Below, piece by piece: positions 1 through 10,710 of a DNA stretch of 64,000 nucleotides (position 1 is its first letter; each line of letters begins with the position of its first letter). The position numbers and the translations under genes are program-made. The notes below the pieces were generated by a model. It saw only the letters and a program-made list of their open reading frames with translations. It ran no database searches and was not told where the DNA came from. The DNA comes from Pohlia nutans. Taxonomy: Eukaryota > Streptophyta > Bryopsida > Bryales > Mniaceae. The stretch is taken from positions 20,946,072 to 21,010,071 of the forward strand of contig CM040097.1 of NCBI GenBank assembly GCA_022496805.1, written 5' to 3'.

Positions 1-555
1 TGATGTTGTGCTTTGACATTGCAGCAATGAGGTTATATTTAATTGTATTGTTTGCAACAAACAAGCAAGGCAACATCACAGGTGTCCAAACACATGATGA
101 ATTAGAATTTGCCAAGGACCCCTTCAGTTTGTCTGCGGTCCTCCTTGCCCAAATCTTTGCAAATGAAAAGGATAGAAATGGGCCATGTTGGAACCAGTGT
201 GCATCTCACATCCATTCTTTCAAAGCACAAATCGAGTTGTTTTGGCCCGCCCCACCAATAGAGATATGGGCCCACTTGGCTCATCTTTTGGCTTGGATTT
301 CCTAAGCATTCCCACGGGGTCACTCTATGTATTTTTTAGGTACCACCTCACATAATAGGGAATTTAAAAATACCTTAAAAAATAAAAGCAATTCTTACTA
401 TTATTAGTAATATTCTCATTTTATTCTTGTTATCAATTTTAAGCACCATTTATTACTTTAATTATTAAAAAAGTTTACCTTCAAAGATTTATTCGGACCC
501 TATTATTTGTTCGCACATTACTATGGAATATTTGGAAGTGAACCGCTAGAGCAAG
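1..555. other. AT-rich DNA, no supported gene
   Basis: A 100-codon open frame covers 3-305 but matches no family I recognise and lacks coding character. The rest is AT-rich intergenic-type sequence. Nothing else is visible. Confidence 0.5.
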
Positions 556-1205
556 CCGTGAAATTCAACCTTGTGTGTATGCACGCACAATTGAGTTAAC
601 CCTTAAACATCGAAATAGCCCCACAAGCTTGTTTTGAGAGAATAATCAAGAAAGAAGTGGATTTTCTCAACCAAAATTGAAAATGAATAGGTGCTTCGAA
701 AAGGTGATGAAAAAAGAGGCTAAATTTAGCAAATTTGCATGTTTTAATAAATTGTACATTCCAAGGAAATTGGAAAAAGAATTGGTGGAGAGGGAGGGAA
801 GGGAGTCGGGAAACTTGAGATCTTGATGGATACTAGAGCTTCCAGCGCTGGCCAGAGTTGTTCAACAATGTTTTTCTTTTACAACTTTTTCTTAATAAAT
901 TTTAAATCCAAAATGGCAAAGCTCACTGTAGAGCGGAAATCTCATTGTATTTTTTAAATTTGTTTTTGAAGTGACATTGTTCACTCCATTCACTCTTTAT
1001 ATAGGATTTGAAGAATTCTCATTGGTTGCTCACATTACTCAAGGAACGACTGTTGGGGGCAGCTCTCTTAAATTTTTTATTCTTTTGGACTGCCCGTCTA
1101 GGATCCTCTTGAAATTTAAGGATTAAGTTCTTTGCAAGTTGTAATTGAGTTTCCAAACTCAATTGTGGTTGCATACACACAAGGTTAAGTTTGCAATTTC
1201 AAGTG
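556..1205. mobile_element. Inverted-repeat element with nested MITE
   Basis: Arms at about 560-597 and 1153-1202 are inverted copies sharing the block ACCTTGTGTGTATGCA followed by an AATTGAGTT block. No protein is encoded. The interior (596-1126) is a diverged inverted copy of the MITE at 5485-5848, so this looks like one short element enclosing another. No clean target duplication was found at the outer ends. The superfamily is unknown. Confidence 0.55.
596..1126 (-). mobile_element. MITE, TTAACCCTT family, copy 1
   Basis: It begins TTAACCCTTAAACATCGA and ends near TTTAAGGATTAA. Its first 85 bases match, in inverted orientation, the right end of the copy at 5485-5848, including a GAGAGAATAAT block and a GTGGATTTTCTCAACC block. 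The far end also matches (GCCC, then CCTCTTGA, then an A-rich stretch). The middle is diverged. Confidence 0.5.
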
Positions 1206-2188
1206 GATTCCTCAATTCAATTTGTCTCCCATTTAACCTTGAGTGCAAAAGACTCACTGACGATATCCAATACAAAGTAGACTTGAAACCAAGAGGATAT
1301 TAAGGTCCAAGGATTAAAGAGTGTAATTCCAAGGTATCTCAATAATTCCACAAGATATGTAAGGGAATATAAAGGTAAGTGTAACTACAATGTCCCGAAA
1401 CTTGTGTTAGCAAAATTGAAGACTTTTCTCATTTTCCTTCCATTATACACTAACATGTCTTGAATTTTTTTCAAGAGACAAGATGAAAATTTAGGAGATA
1501 GTACTTAGGATATTTTGAGGATTACAAGGATACTTCCATAAGTTTCATTTGTAGGTTTAAAGAGGCATTTGCATATTTCAAGTTGCTACATAAGTTATTC
1601 AAAAAACCACGTAAGAGATATTCCTACTATTTTAAAATGAATTGACTAATTGGATTAACTTCTAACTATGTGTTTTTTCCCAAAGGTGCATGGTGAAGGT
1701 TGAAAATTCTTCAAAGATGATGTCGAGTGTGTGATAAAGTTTGGAAACATTTTCAGAATTATGTCAAATGCAACATTGACAATGAAACAAACTTGATCTT
1801 AAATCATCAATAAAAGTGAACAAAACATCAAACATTAATGATTCTTAAAACTATGAAGACTATATTTTGGCAAGATGACACTCATCATTAACAATGACTA
1901 TGAAGACTCATAGTAAACAATGAATAAAGAAGTATAGAGGGCATCATCATCTAAATGACACTCCAAGTTTGTTGCATGATAATTTTATAGAGTTAGTAAC
2001 TTCATATTAAAGTAGTTCATCTGATTCATGACAAGTGACTATTACAACATTTACTAGAATCCCCATTTGTACCCATTAAATTACCTTTTCAATATTATTT
2101 AAGAGAAATATGACAATGGGTGTAAAAATGGTACTTATAGGTGGAAAAAATGACATTGTAGAAATATAAATCAATTTTGCATGGTCAA
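1206..2188. other. AT-rich DNA, no supported feature
   Basis: No open frame of note, RNA gene or clear terminal repeat was seen. Confidence 0.5.
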
Positions 2189-2190
2189 TA

Positions 2191-2511
2191 GAGTTAACCA
2201 AAAATAATGTCTCATGAAAACTCACCTTAGACTCGTTTTCAATTCAAAAAGATTGCAAAACTAGTCTATGGGGAGTTGGAGGATAATCTAAAGCCAGGCC
2301 CTGCACCGCCCGAGGGCATGGAACTCGCGACCCCCCCCCCCCCCCCCCCCTTCCTCCAATGCTAGATGAGAGTTCCCACAAGTTCCCCCAAATCTAAGAG
2401 AGCCGACCAGTGAACTATTCAAAAACAACATTTGTCAAAAATTGTTATTATAGGGATGCAACTACTCCACTTAAACTCCACTTGAACACCACTTTTATAT
2501 TTGGTTAACTC
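2191..2511. mobile_element. TA-target MITE, GAGTTAACC family, copy 1
   Basis: The 321-bp element has inverted ends GAGTTAACC / GGTTAACTC and is flanked on both sides by TA, as expected for a Tc1/mariner-like MITE. It carries the tract of 20 consecutive C at 2331-2350. The interior matches the copies at 2875-3244 and 50001-50320 only in part. There is no coding capacity. Confidence 0.6.
2331..2350. repeat. Poly-C tract (20 C)
   Basis: An uninterrupted run of 20 cytosines inside a MITE. The length may be unreliable in an assembly. Confidence 0.9.
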
Positions 2512-2539
2512 TAATGTAGAAAAATATTCAAATCATGGG

Positions 2540-2765
2540 TTAAACACACATAAGGTTTTTTAGCCCTTTCCAAAGTTCACCCTTTTGCACTCACTGCATG
2601 AAAGATAAAATATTCAAAATATGTGATTCTTGAGGTGTAGCTAGTGTGGACTTCCAACCCTCTATCATCATTTTTAAGGTAAATAATGACGTCGTATGTC
2701 CAATATTCTACAATCCACTACAACAATTTTTATTCCAGGGTACAACTCACAAGGGCTAAAGAACC
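2540..2765. repeat. Dispersed repeat D1, copy 1
   Basis: It matches 45845-46045 in the same orientation, sharing blocks such as GTCCAATATTCTA and TGTGGACTTCC and the phrase CAAGGGCTAAA at the right end. It is a diverged remnant of an unidentified repeat with no open frame. Confidence 0.6.
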
Positions 2766-2874
2766 AAATGCATGACAATTAACTATAATTATTAAAAAAA
2801 GCAATGATGATTATGATATACCTTTGGCCTAATATGGAGGGATCCTTGTTGCACTTTTAAAATTTCTTACAATA

Positions 2875-3244
2875 GAGTTAACCGAAAAAAAATAAAAATA
2901 CATATTAGGTGAGGTGAGTCTGACCCGTATTTAAGGCAGCCAAGCAAACTAGCATGGTTTCCAAAGAATCCAAAATAGAAAGGAGGGTGAACTAGTTTTG
3001 CTGTCACAAAGGTGAAAAAATTGAGACTAAGGTGAGTTCAGAGAGAGCCAAAGCTTGGAGGCGATGGTCCACATCCAATTTGAGATTAGGTGACTCTGGC
3101 AACTTGGACTGACTTGCAAAGCTCATATCTAAAATTGAAGTTGGAAGGTGTTGTCTTCAGTATTTGCTTTGATTTCGGTTACACTCAAAGAGAACATAGA
3201 CTCTGGTTTCTTGATATTTAGGGGGTTTTGATTTCAGTTAACTC
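2875..3244. mobile_element. TA-target MITE, GAGTTAACC family, copy 2
   Basis: It starts GAGTTAACCG after a TA dinucleotide. Two candidate right ends are visible, GGTTACACTC at 3177-3186 and AGTTAACTC ending at 3244. The right end looks duplicated, and I cannot decide which is original. Confidence 0.45.
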
Positions 3245-5484
3245 AAATACCCTTCAAAAATTCATAAAATTTACATAATTTTGTTGTTGTTAGAATACGA
3301 TTCCCCCATCTATGACTTTTTGTTTTTAAAGGTCTATCCCCTTTCTAAGGTATCACATTAGAAATTGTGTGCCAAAAAGGGTGCACCATCTTACTACAAT
3401 GTCTGTTGACTGTGATTGGTGGAGAGAGGAAGATTCCCGTTGCTTAATTTGACATGGCCTCCGAGAAGGGCGTGGTGGACAATGTTCACGCATTCCCAAA
3501 TGAAGATAAGTAACCAGGTGTTTGATGGACATTACTTTTATAACAATAAGTTAGTGCATGGGCCGAGGCGCCTAGCCAAACTGAAAACGCAGGAGATCGT
3601 CTCATTAGCATATCGTATTACTTTACATTTTGTTTTTTAAATATATACTACGTGGGCATGTGCTGGCCGGCACTTGGCATGACATGACTGTTCCGGCCGT
3701 GGAACCGTAGAGGAGCCAGCGTATGTGCACCATTATGCGTTATATAATAAAGTAGGTTGGCTTGTTCCGGTGGCGGAACCGTTGTGAGGAGTGAGCGTAC
3801 GTGCTATGCGTTACATAATAGATTAGGTTGGTTTGTTCCCGCGGCAAAACCATTGTGGAGAGCATGTATTCGTGCACCATTGTAGATTAGGTTGTCCCGT
3901 TTTAAAAATGGAACCATCTTGGAGAATATTGCGTGCATGCATCATTGTGCATTATATAATAGACTTTTCCCAAAGAGATGAGACTTGTGATATTCACTCT
4001 CCAAAATGGCATTTTACTTACGCTTCCACTTTTCCTTTGACTCGCCCACTTGAATTGTATTACCCTCTTTATTTATTCAATAAACCTACTTTTTTCAAAA
4101 GAAAAAGAAAAACGAGGTTTTTAATATTTTCTATATTTTACTTCTAAAACTTAGTCAAAATATATTCATATTGGCAATAAATAATAAGGGAAAAATATTT
4201 AATTCAACTTATTAGCATGCTTCAAAGTTTGAAATAAAATAATTAAAACTATCATAAATAAAACTTAAATTTCTTACGCATCACTTTTAATTTGATTGAG
4301 TGTTGCATTGAATTTATTCAGAAAATAACCATCTTTACACTGAATCTAATAGTGTAGTGCCTAGAAATATGCTAATGTTGCATATCATACATAAATAATT
4401 TTGCATTGGTGTGCATTCTTTACAATCGTTAGGTTATCCACCAAAAAATTAATTTGCTTTTCTATAACTTGTATAGGTTACAAAGCATTGTTGCATGATG
4501 AGAACAGATATTACATATGTTTTTCTAGTGTTTAGTAAATGTTCTATACGTGGAAATATTCAGATATATGAAAAAAAACATCTTAATGGTAAGACAATTT
4601 TCGTACAAATTTGAGTCTAGTTGGACTATTGATTACTAATATGATTGTGTAGTCCAAATCGGATGAATATTTATTAATTAGATGATTTTTTCCAATTTGT
4701 ATCAAACAGATTAAACTTTAATGATACAAAATTGCAAATTAGGTTCAATTTTATCAATTCTACATCGAAATTGATACAACTAGAAGATTTTTTGTAAGTT
4801 TAAAAATTGATAATTAATAATCAATAAATAAAATAAAAATCTAATGATTTTGGATATAGGGGGTGTCAAATTTTGCGACTTTTGTCCCACAAGAGGAGGC
4901 GATTTGGAAACGAGACTCAAATCTCATGACTAGGACTATTACTTTTGCATGCCATTGCTCGTTTCAAATTTGCATTGGACATGATTTAGAAAGTAAAGTT
5001 GAAAATAATCTTGCATCACAATCTCAAACTCTAACACCCCAATAATTTGATTCTATAAGGTTTATTACAAAAGATTAAACCCTAAATTACGTAAAGTAAA
5101 AAACATCATAATCATCTCCAATTAACCGAAGCATTACCAAAAATAAATAAATATATATATTTTTTATCATTTCACGTGAACACTATGATATTCACAAATC
5201 TAAATGTTTCTTGGAGGACCATGATTGTGGTGTGGACCTTGATGTAGGGTCTCAAATGAATGGACCCAGTCTTTATTCACACAAGCTCCACAAGGGCCAC
5301 TAGACTGAGATTTAGTGAGATGTTGTCTGGGCGATGTTGTCGAGTGATGTCAGCTAAAGTTTCAATCATCTGTGACATCACCAATTTTTTTAATTAATCA
5401 AGCCAGTTTACATATTCCCTCATGCGCAAGAAGAAAAAAGAAAAAAGAAAAAAAAAACAGTTTTGTCATAGAGTCAACCGAACC
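3245..5484. other. AT-rich DNA with GC-richer patch, no gene
   Basis: 3660-3900 contains about three degenerate copies of a phrase resembling TTGTTCCGGTGGCGGAACC followed by GTGCACCATT and ATATAATAGATTAGGTTG, which is a loose tandem repeat. Open frames at 3416-3640 and 3833-4147 overlap this repeat and have no recognisable product. 4150-5480 is anonymous AT-rich sequence. Confidence 0.4.
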
Positions 5485-5848
5485 TTAACCCTTGAACGTC
5501 AAGAGGCCCTGGGCAAGGCGGCGCGGAAGGCATCTAAATTTTCGGAGGGAAAAAAAAAGAAAAAAGAAAAAACGGCTCTGCTGGTCACTACTGGCTAGCA
5601 CTGCAGCACTTTTCAAAAAACGACCTCAGCTGCCCCAACCTCAACTCCTGCTCATTTTGATAACTTTGATTGCTTGCCAATGTTTCCACAATCTCCCAAA
5701 TGAGGCGCAAATTAGGAATCTAGATCGCTTTTTCAGTAGCTTTCCAACGCACCAATCCTCGCTTGATTTGGTTGAGAAAATCCACTTTTTTCTTCATTAT
5801 TCTCTCATAAATAAGCCTATGGGGCTTACTTTGACATTTAAGGGTTAA
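5485..5848 (+). mobile_element. MITE, TTAACCCTT family, copy 2
   Basis: The 364-bp element has inverted ends TTAACCCTTGAACGTCAA and, at the right, the complement of TTAACCCTTAAATGTCAA. It is GC-richer than its surroundings. A 118-codon frame inside has no recognisable product. Its right end directly abuts the TTAACCCC-family MITE that follows. Confidence 0.6.
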
Positions 5849-6150
5849 TCCCAAAACGTCCTCACTCCTCTCTAGATTTGGAGAATTTTGAAGATGACTT
5901 ATTAAATGTAACTAAGAGGGATATTTTGAACTTCATATATGAGTAAAAGTTGTACATTATGACTTGTTGATTCTATCCATACGGTTAGATATACGATTGC
6001 TGTCACCAATACTTTTGTATAAAATTTGAAACTTAAAATTAATAATTCTTTTGTAATTTGATATGAATAAGATATCGAAAATTTGTAGAATCATTAAAGA
6101 GCGGAAGGAGGTTGATGGAGGTATGAGACACAAGTATTGGTACAACAAAG
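5849..6150 (+). mobile_element. MITE R1 (TTAACCCC family), partial copy 1
   Basis: It is the 5' half of a repeat also found at 24371-24990, 34022-34612 and, inverted, 50323-50899. Shared landmarks are TAAGAGGGATATTTTGAA, then an ATTCTATCCAT phrase, then GTTAGAT...ACGATTG. The 3' half, including the right inverted end, is missing. Confidence 0.6.
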
Positions 6151-7524
6151 GGCGTGTTTATCATAGATCTGTATGCTTGAGTAAGGGCGAGAGAGCAGTG
6201 AGGGTGATTCCTAGTTCTCTAAGCGTTGCAGAGTCATGAGTGTATTGGGCTTGAGGCAAACATAGTAGAGTAGATCTGGATTTGAGAACTAATAGTAAGT
6301 GTGTTGGGACGAATGTACACCAGATTTGGAGCGAGCTTGTGTGTACAACCACGTCTACTTCCCTAGTTTTCCTGCAGGTATAGACACCCATGATCCGCAT
6401 CGATGCTCAAGTTTACAATTCTGCCTTCACCCCCTGGATAGGCCTTGCTTATCCAAGATAACAACATCAAAGTTTAGAACGCAACACCAACATCACCACC
6501 AGAGTAGTCGTCAAACATTCAGAGCGCAACAAAGTAGTCATCAACGCACTAGTCATCACAACAAGCGCAACACATCAACCACCACAGTAGAGCAATCGAC
6601 AAGCGAACTGCATCTAGAGCAGTTAGCAGAGCATCACGGTAGAGTAGTTTGCATCCAACATCGTAATCTTCGTACTAGACACCATCACAGAGATCTACAA
6701 TGCAACAGTGGCCCAATTTGGCAACAACCAAGAACAGTCAAGAGCGGCAACCAAGTTCGATAGTTTCATAGCGGTCAAGATCAATAGTCAAGAGTAGAGC
6801 ATCCAAGATCTGCAAAATCTCGTACAAACACTATCCGATTGATCTAGCAATATCGATTAAGTAGTAACCGAAGACTAAGCAGTGACTTGTAGAGATCAAC
6901 ATCATCTAATAGGGATCGAAGGTCCACAGCAGAAGCCCAAGACCAACATTGACATCACTGACAGTCGAGATTGGCATCGAAAACATCCAAAACGGGCAGC
7001 CGCAACCTTCCACGTGCCCCTTATTTTTTGTAAGCCAAAAAATATTGAAGCTATGTGCTATGGTACTAGAAATTGTACAAAATCTGTTGCTATCTTGTAT
7101 AAATCCTTAGGTTCTCGCTAGCGAGCTCACTAGGCAAGGACTAGCACTCCAAGACATGGCATGGCACAACTCGAGTACAGTTGGGAAGAGTTTTCAATTA
7201 GCTTGCATGCTTGTGACTGACATTTACTTCTTGAATTGCGAATTTAATACTAATTCTTAATACATGATTGGTCTGGCTAAAGTGTTTCCACCACTGTTGA
7301 GGTCAACTTGCTGAAAACAAACTTACAATTTGTATAATTCAATGGGGCCACTGTTATTTGTTAAACATTCACGGACTATCTAAGTTATAATTTACTGATA
7401 ATTTTAATGGAATATTCTACTTTGAATGTTTTATTTATAATCTTTCCATATAATTACAAAATTTCAAATTTATAAATTATTTTAAAAAATAAGTAAAAAT
7501 GGAGTTGTTCCTAGTTGCTACATA
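6151..7524. other. No supported gene; CAA-rich stretch
   Basis: 6460-6800 is low-complexity DNA rich in CAA, CAT and CAC triplets, which opens a His/Gln-rich frame (6299-6763) without homology I can recognise. The rest is anonymous AT-rich DNA. Confidence 0.4.
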
Positions 7525-7760
7525 ACATTCTTAAGGTCTAGACTTTGTACAGCTACTAAAGTTTCCAATATTCTCTCCAATGCTCTTTGTTTTCGCATCT
7601 TTAGTTTGTCTTACTTGCTTGACTCCTACTAGATTCCCTCATATAATGGCAAGTGTCAGTCATCTTTCACTCCATGTTCCAAGGAAAGTTACTATATCAG
7701 TAAAAAGCCAACCAAGCACTAGGTGGTGCAGTACCCTATTGCACAAGAATGTTATGATGA
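7525..7760 (+). repeat. Dispersed repeat D2, copy 1
   Basis: It matches 47460-47710 in the same orientation. Both contain CTAGACTTTGTAC, a GATGCTCTTTG-like block (GATGCTC in copy 2, AATGCTC here), TTCCCTCATA and a final ACCCTATTG. It is probably part of an old retroelement or DNA element that cannot be classified from this piece. Confidence 0.6.
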
Positions 7761-8548
7761 ATTCATGCGATAGAACGTTTAAAGAGACTAGAATGCAAGA
7801 TATTAATACAAGAACTCATTTGAGTGTTCCAATTGGAGAAACTATTGTCTTGGACATATTGTTAAAGTTTTGAAGGAACTTGTTGAATACCATAAGTTGG
7901 TTTGGCTATAGTAGTGTTGGTTTAACAAATTCACTTCTAAATTCCTCACATGAGTTAGGAAATACTTTGCACAACCCTCTAAGTGGCACTAAAATAGTGT
8001 TTCTTTATATGCACAAAAAAATAAAAAAATATATAAATGAGACATCATGTGGCAACAAAATGAGTCATTGTGGCTTGTCAAGAGAAAAAAGAGAGAATAA
8101 TCCAAAAATCACTCACAGAGTCTGTTCTAGCAGCATAGTATCATTGAGCCAAAATTTGGAAACCTTCACTAGTTCTGCAAAACAAGATGCTTTAACCCAA
8201 TTATAATAAGTCACTGGCAATTTCCTATCGACCTCAAAATTTATCAAATACTGGAGTAGTTTGTCTCAAATTTTCACAATAACTATTTGGCAAGCTCGTG
8301 AGCTCAATGAAGTGATAATGTCTCCTACATTGTAGGGCTTAGCAAGAGGTAGTGTTCTGAGGCTACTGGTAGTGCACTACAGTGCTGAAGTGAAGCTTTG
8401 TCAAAAAAAGACCACTAGTCTATGGATACTACATACTAATATGAGAGGCAATAAAATTGAAAATAGCCTCATGTAAGCGCAAAAACTACTTGACTGCAAA
8501 CTGAATCAGAGAAGAGTCAACTGGTCTTGCCTTTGTATCTTCAAGACT

Positions 8549-9500
8549 TTAGGGAGAAGGATATCTGAGATTGTCAGGTTCTTCTCCAGCACGCCTGTTT
8601 ATCTTACTGTCAATTGTATTTGGATCACTAACATAGAATATGAATTCTTGCGGAGCCTCGGTTTCCATGGTGATCTGAACTTCCTGCCTCAAGTGATTTA
8701 GGGGCCAATCAATTCCAACTTTGAACAAGAGGTTGATGTGCGGGTCTGCATTGACCACAAAACACCGTAGGGCCACCATCTGAACTGGCTCGTCCTGCTC
8801 AAGTAGAACCTACTGGCCAAGTAGCCGTTCTCTTATGAAATTAAAGTTCACATAAAGCATTTGCCGGGCAATGTGATACCTGCCAAAAATATATTGCCAC
8901 CACATTCATGAGAATTTTCATATTAGAAGTCATAACTTAATTTACTTAACAGTTGTAGCAGAAGAAAATGCCAATGAAATCAAACACTTAAATTGGTGGG
9001 TAATTTGCCTACCTAAACACAATGTTGGGCAACAAAACTGTGCAACGGATAATATCAGGTCCCACCATCACTTTTGGTTCCAACCAGCATCCATGAAGTC
9101 CTGAAAATTGTCTCGTCTAGATTTGGAAGGAAAACAAAGACGGAGTCCTGATCTTGTTTGGTGCGGCAACAAAAAGATCCACAAAAACACCCACCGGTAT
9201 GAACCACTGTACATGCGATCGTCACAATTCTGTGTTGGGCTTCATGGCACGCTGAAAACCTATACGCATTTTCGCATGGGAACATTCGGATGTAGACATA
9301 TCAAGAAAGGATCAACCTCTAGAGCTGAAACTTGGCAGAGGAATCTACTCAAAGCTACCGTAAAGCTGGACGCTTACTGGAGACACGTAGACCCACTTGT
9401 AGAAGAATACGAAAGCCTTCAGTAACTCCCAGTGTGATAGGTTGTGGTGGATGGCTTCTCCTATGTCTGCGTGAAGCCCCACCACCATTCCAGCAATAGA
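8549..9500 (-). pseudogene. Unrecognised multi-exon coding-like block
   Basis: Two minus-strand stretches look like exons. The upstream one (about 9500-9015) reads with interrupting stops and includes PVGVFVDLFVAAPNKIRT and KVMVGPDIIRCTVLLPN. It ends near a GT at 9013. The downstream one starts after TTGGCAG at about 8878 and reads through EPVQMVALRCFVVNADPH and GEEPDNLRYPSP to a stop at 8549. The amino acid composition is protein-like, but I do not recognise the family. At least four in-frame stops lie in the upstream part, so it is a broken gene or a captured fragment. The next clear element begins at 9903. Confidence 0.35.
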
Positions 9501-9894
9501 TGCAGGATTGATCTAGTCCTCATAGAAACAAATAAACAAATTTGTAACTCTAAAAGCAAAAACTCTTGTCAGCATCATATAATGTGTCATCTACTTGGTT
9601 AATATTTGAATCTACTATATTGTCTAAGTAACAATGTATGATGAAAACAGATAAAAAAAAGGGCTTGAGCTACGAACTTCCACATGCCGTTTCTTTATCT
9701 CGTATTCAAAAGTTGACAGTCAAGACAACTAAATGTATATAATATTTTGCAGTTTGACAATGTGTTGAGTGGATCAAACAAGCAAAGGCTTAAAGGTATG
9801 GCCAAAAGTAAAATGAACCAATGGAAGTATATACTGAAAGCCTACTGGAAAAGATGGGCCTCATATTTTTTGTTATCACCTGAATCAAACATAA

Positions 9895-9902
9895 AGTGTG
9901 GA
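9895..9902. repeat. Target-site duplication AGTGTGGA (left)
   Basis: The 8-bp sequence AGTGTGGA lies immediately outside the left inverted end of the 7.8-kb transposon. The identical sequence lies at 17710-17717 outside the right end. Confidence 0.85.
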
Positions 9903-10373
9903 CTCGGGGGGGACACTTAGGAAAATTAGTAAACATGGTGCGTTAAAATATAGGGTGTGTTTTATTCATGAGCAATAAAATTTAGAAAATTATTGGATAT
10001 AACTATGGACTATTTAAATTGAGAATCCATATTATAAATAATATTGGAGTATACTAAGTATTGAAATTTATCAAGGTTTTAGATATAATATAGCATAGGG
10101 ATTTTGATAGAATGAAAAATAATATTAGTATGGTCCATAGGATTCTTAAATCCCAGTAGATTTGGATGAATTGTTGTGGATGGGAGAGGGGATGTTGGAT
10201 GTCAAATGGATGGCAGACTTACTGTGACCTGCACTTTTGTAGCCAACGGGTTAGGGTTTGAAGGTTCTTCCTGGGTGCTTTGTCTTGTGCCTCTTCTTTC
10301 TTGTTTTTGCGCTTCTCACTTTGAGTTTAGGGTAACGTTGTTATGCTCGGTTTGTAAAAGACAGGGGCTGGTT

Positions 10374-10500
10374 TTGTGAGGGCGCTTGTTGCATTCAGTG
10401 AGGGCGCTTGTTGCATTTTGTAAGGGCGCTTGTGGTATAGGGTTTGGGGTCATTTTGTAAGGGCACTTGCGGCATTTTTTAAGGACGCTTGTGCCATCAC
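10374..10500 (+). repeat. Short tandem repeats in transposon 5' leader
   Basis: About five imperfect copies of a unit resembling GTNAGGGCGCTTGTTGCATT occur upstream of the transposase start. Spacing varies from about 22 to 40 bp. They could be binding sites in the element's leader, but that is inference. Confidence 0.6.
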
Positions 10501-10710
10501 CTTGGATCTCTGGCGGCATAGCATTTGGAGAAGGTTTGTCATCGCACAAACTGTGCAACTCGCAGTGTATGAGGCGAAGAAGGTGACCATTAAGGTCTGT
10601 ATTTGTTTACAATTTTGCTGCAATTTGGTTGCTTCACGCCAAATTAGGGTATGCGGTTAGGGTCGACTGCGTTTTAATGCTGCTCTTGGCGTGTTTTTGT
10701 AGGGTTTGGA

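Noticed and set aside
3416..4147. Two open frames at 3416-3640 and 3833-4147
   Set aside because: They overlap degenerate tandem repeats and give no recognisable protein.
6299..6763. 154-codon His/Gln/Thr-rich open frame
   Set aside because: The frame is produced by CAA/CAC/CAT low-complexity DNA; no domain, no recognisable start context and no conserved motif.
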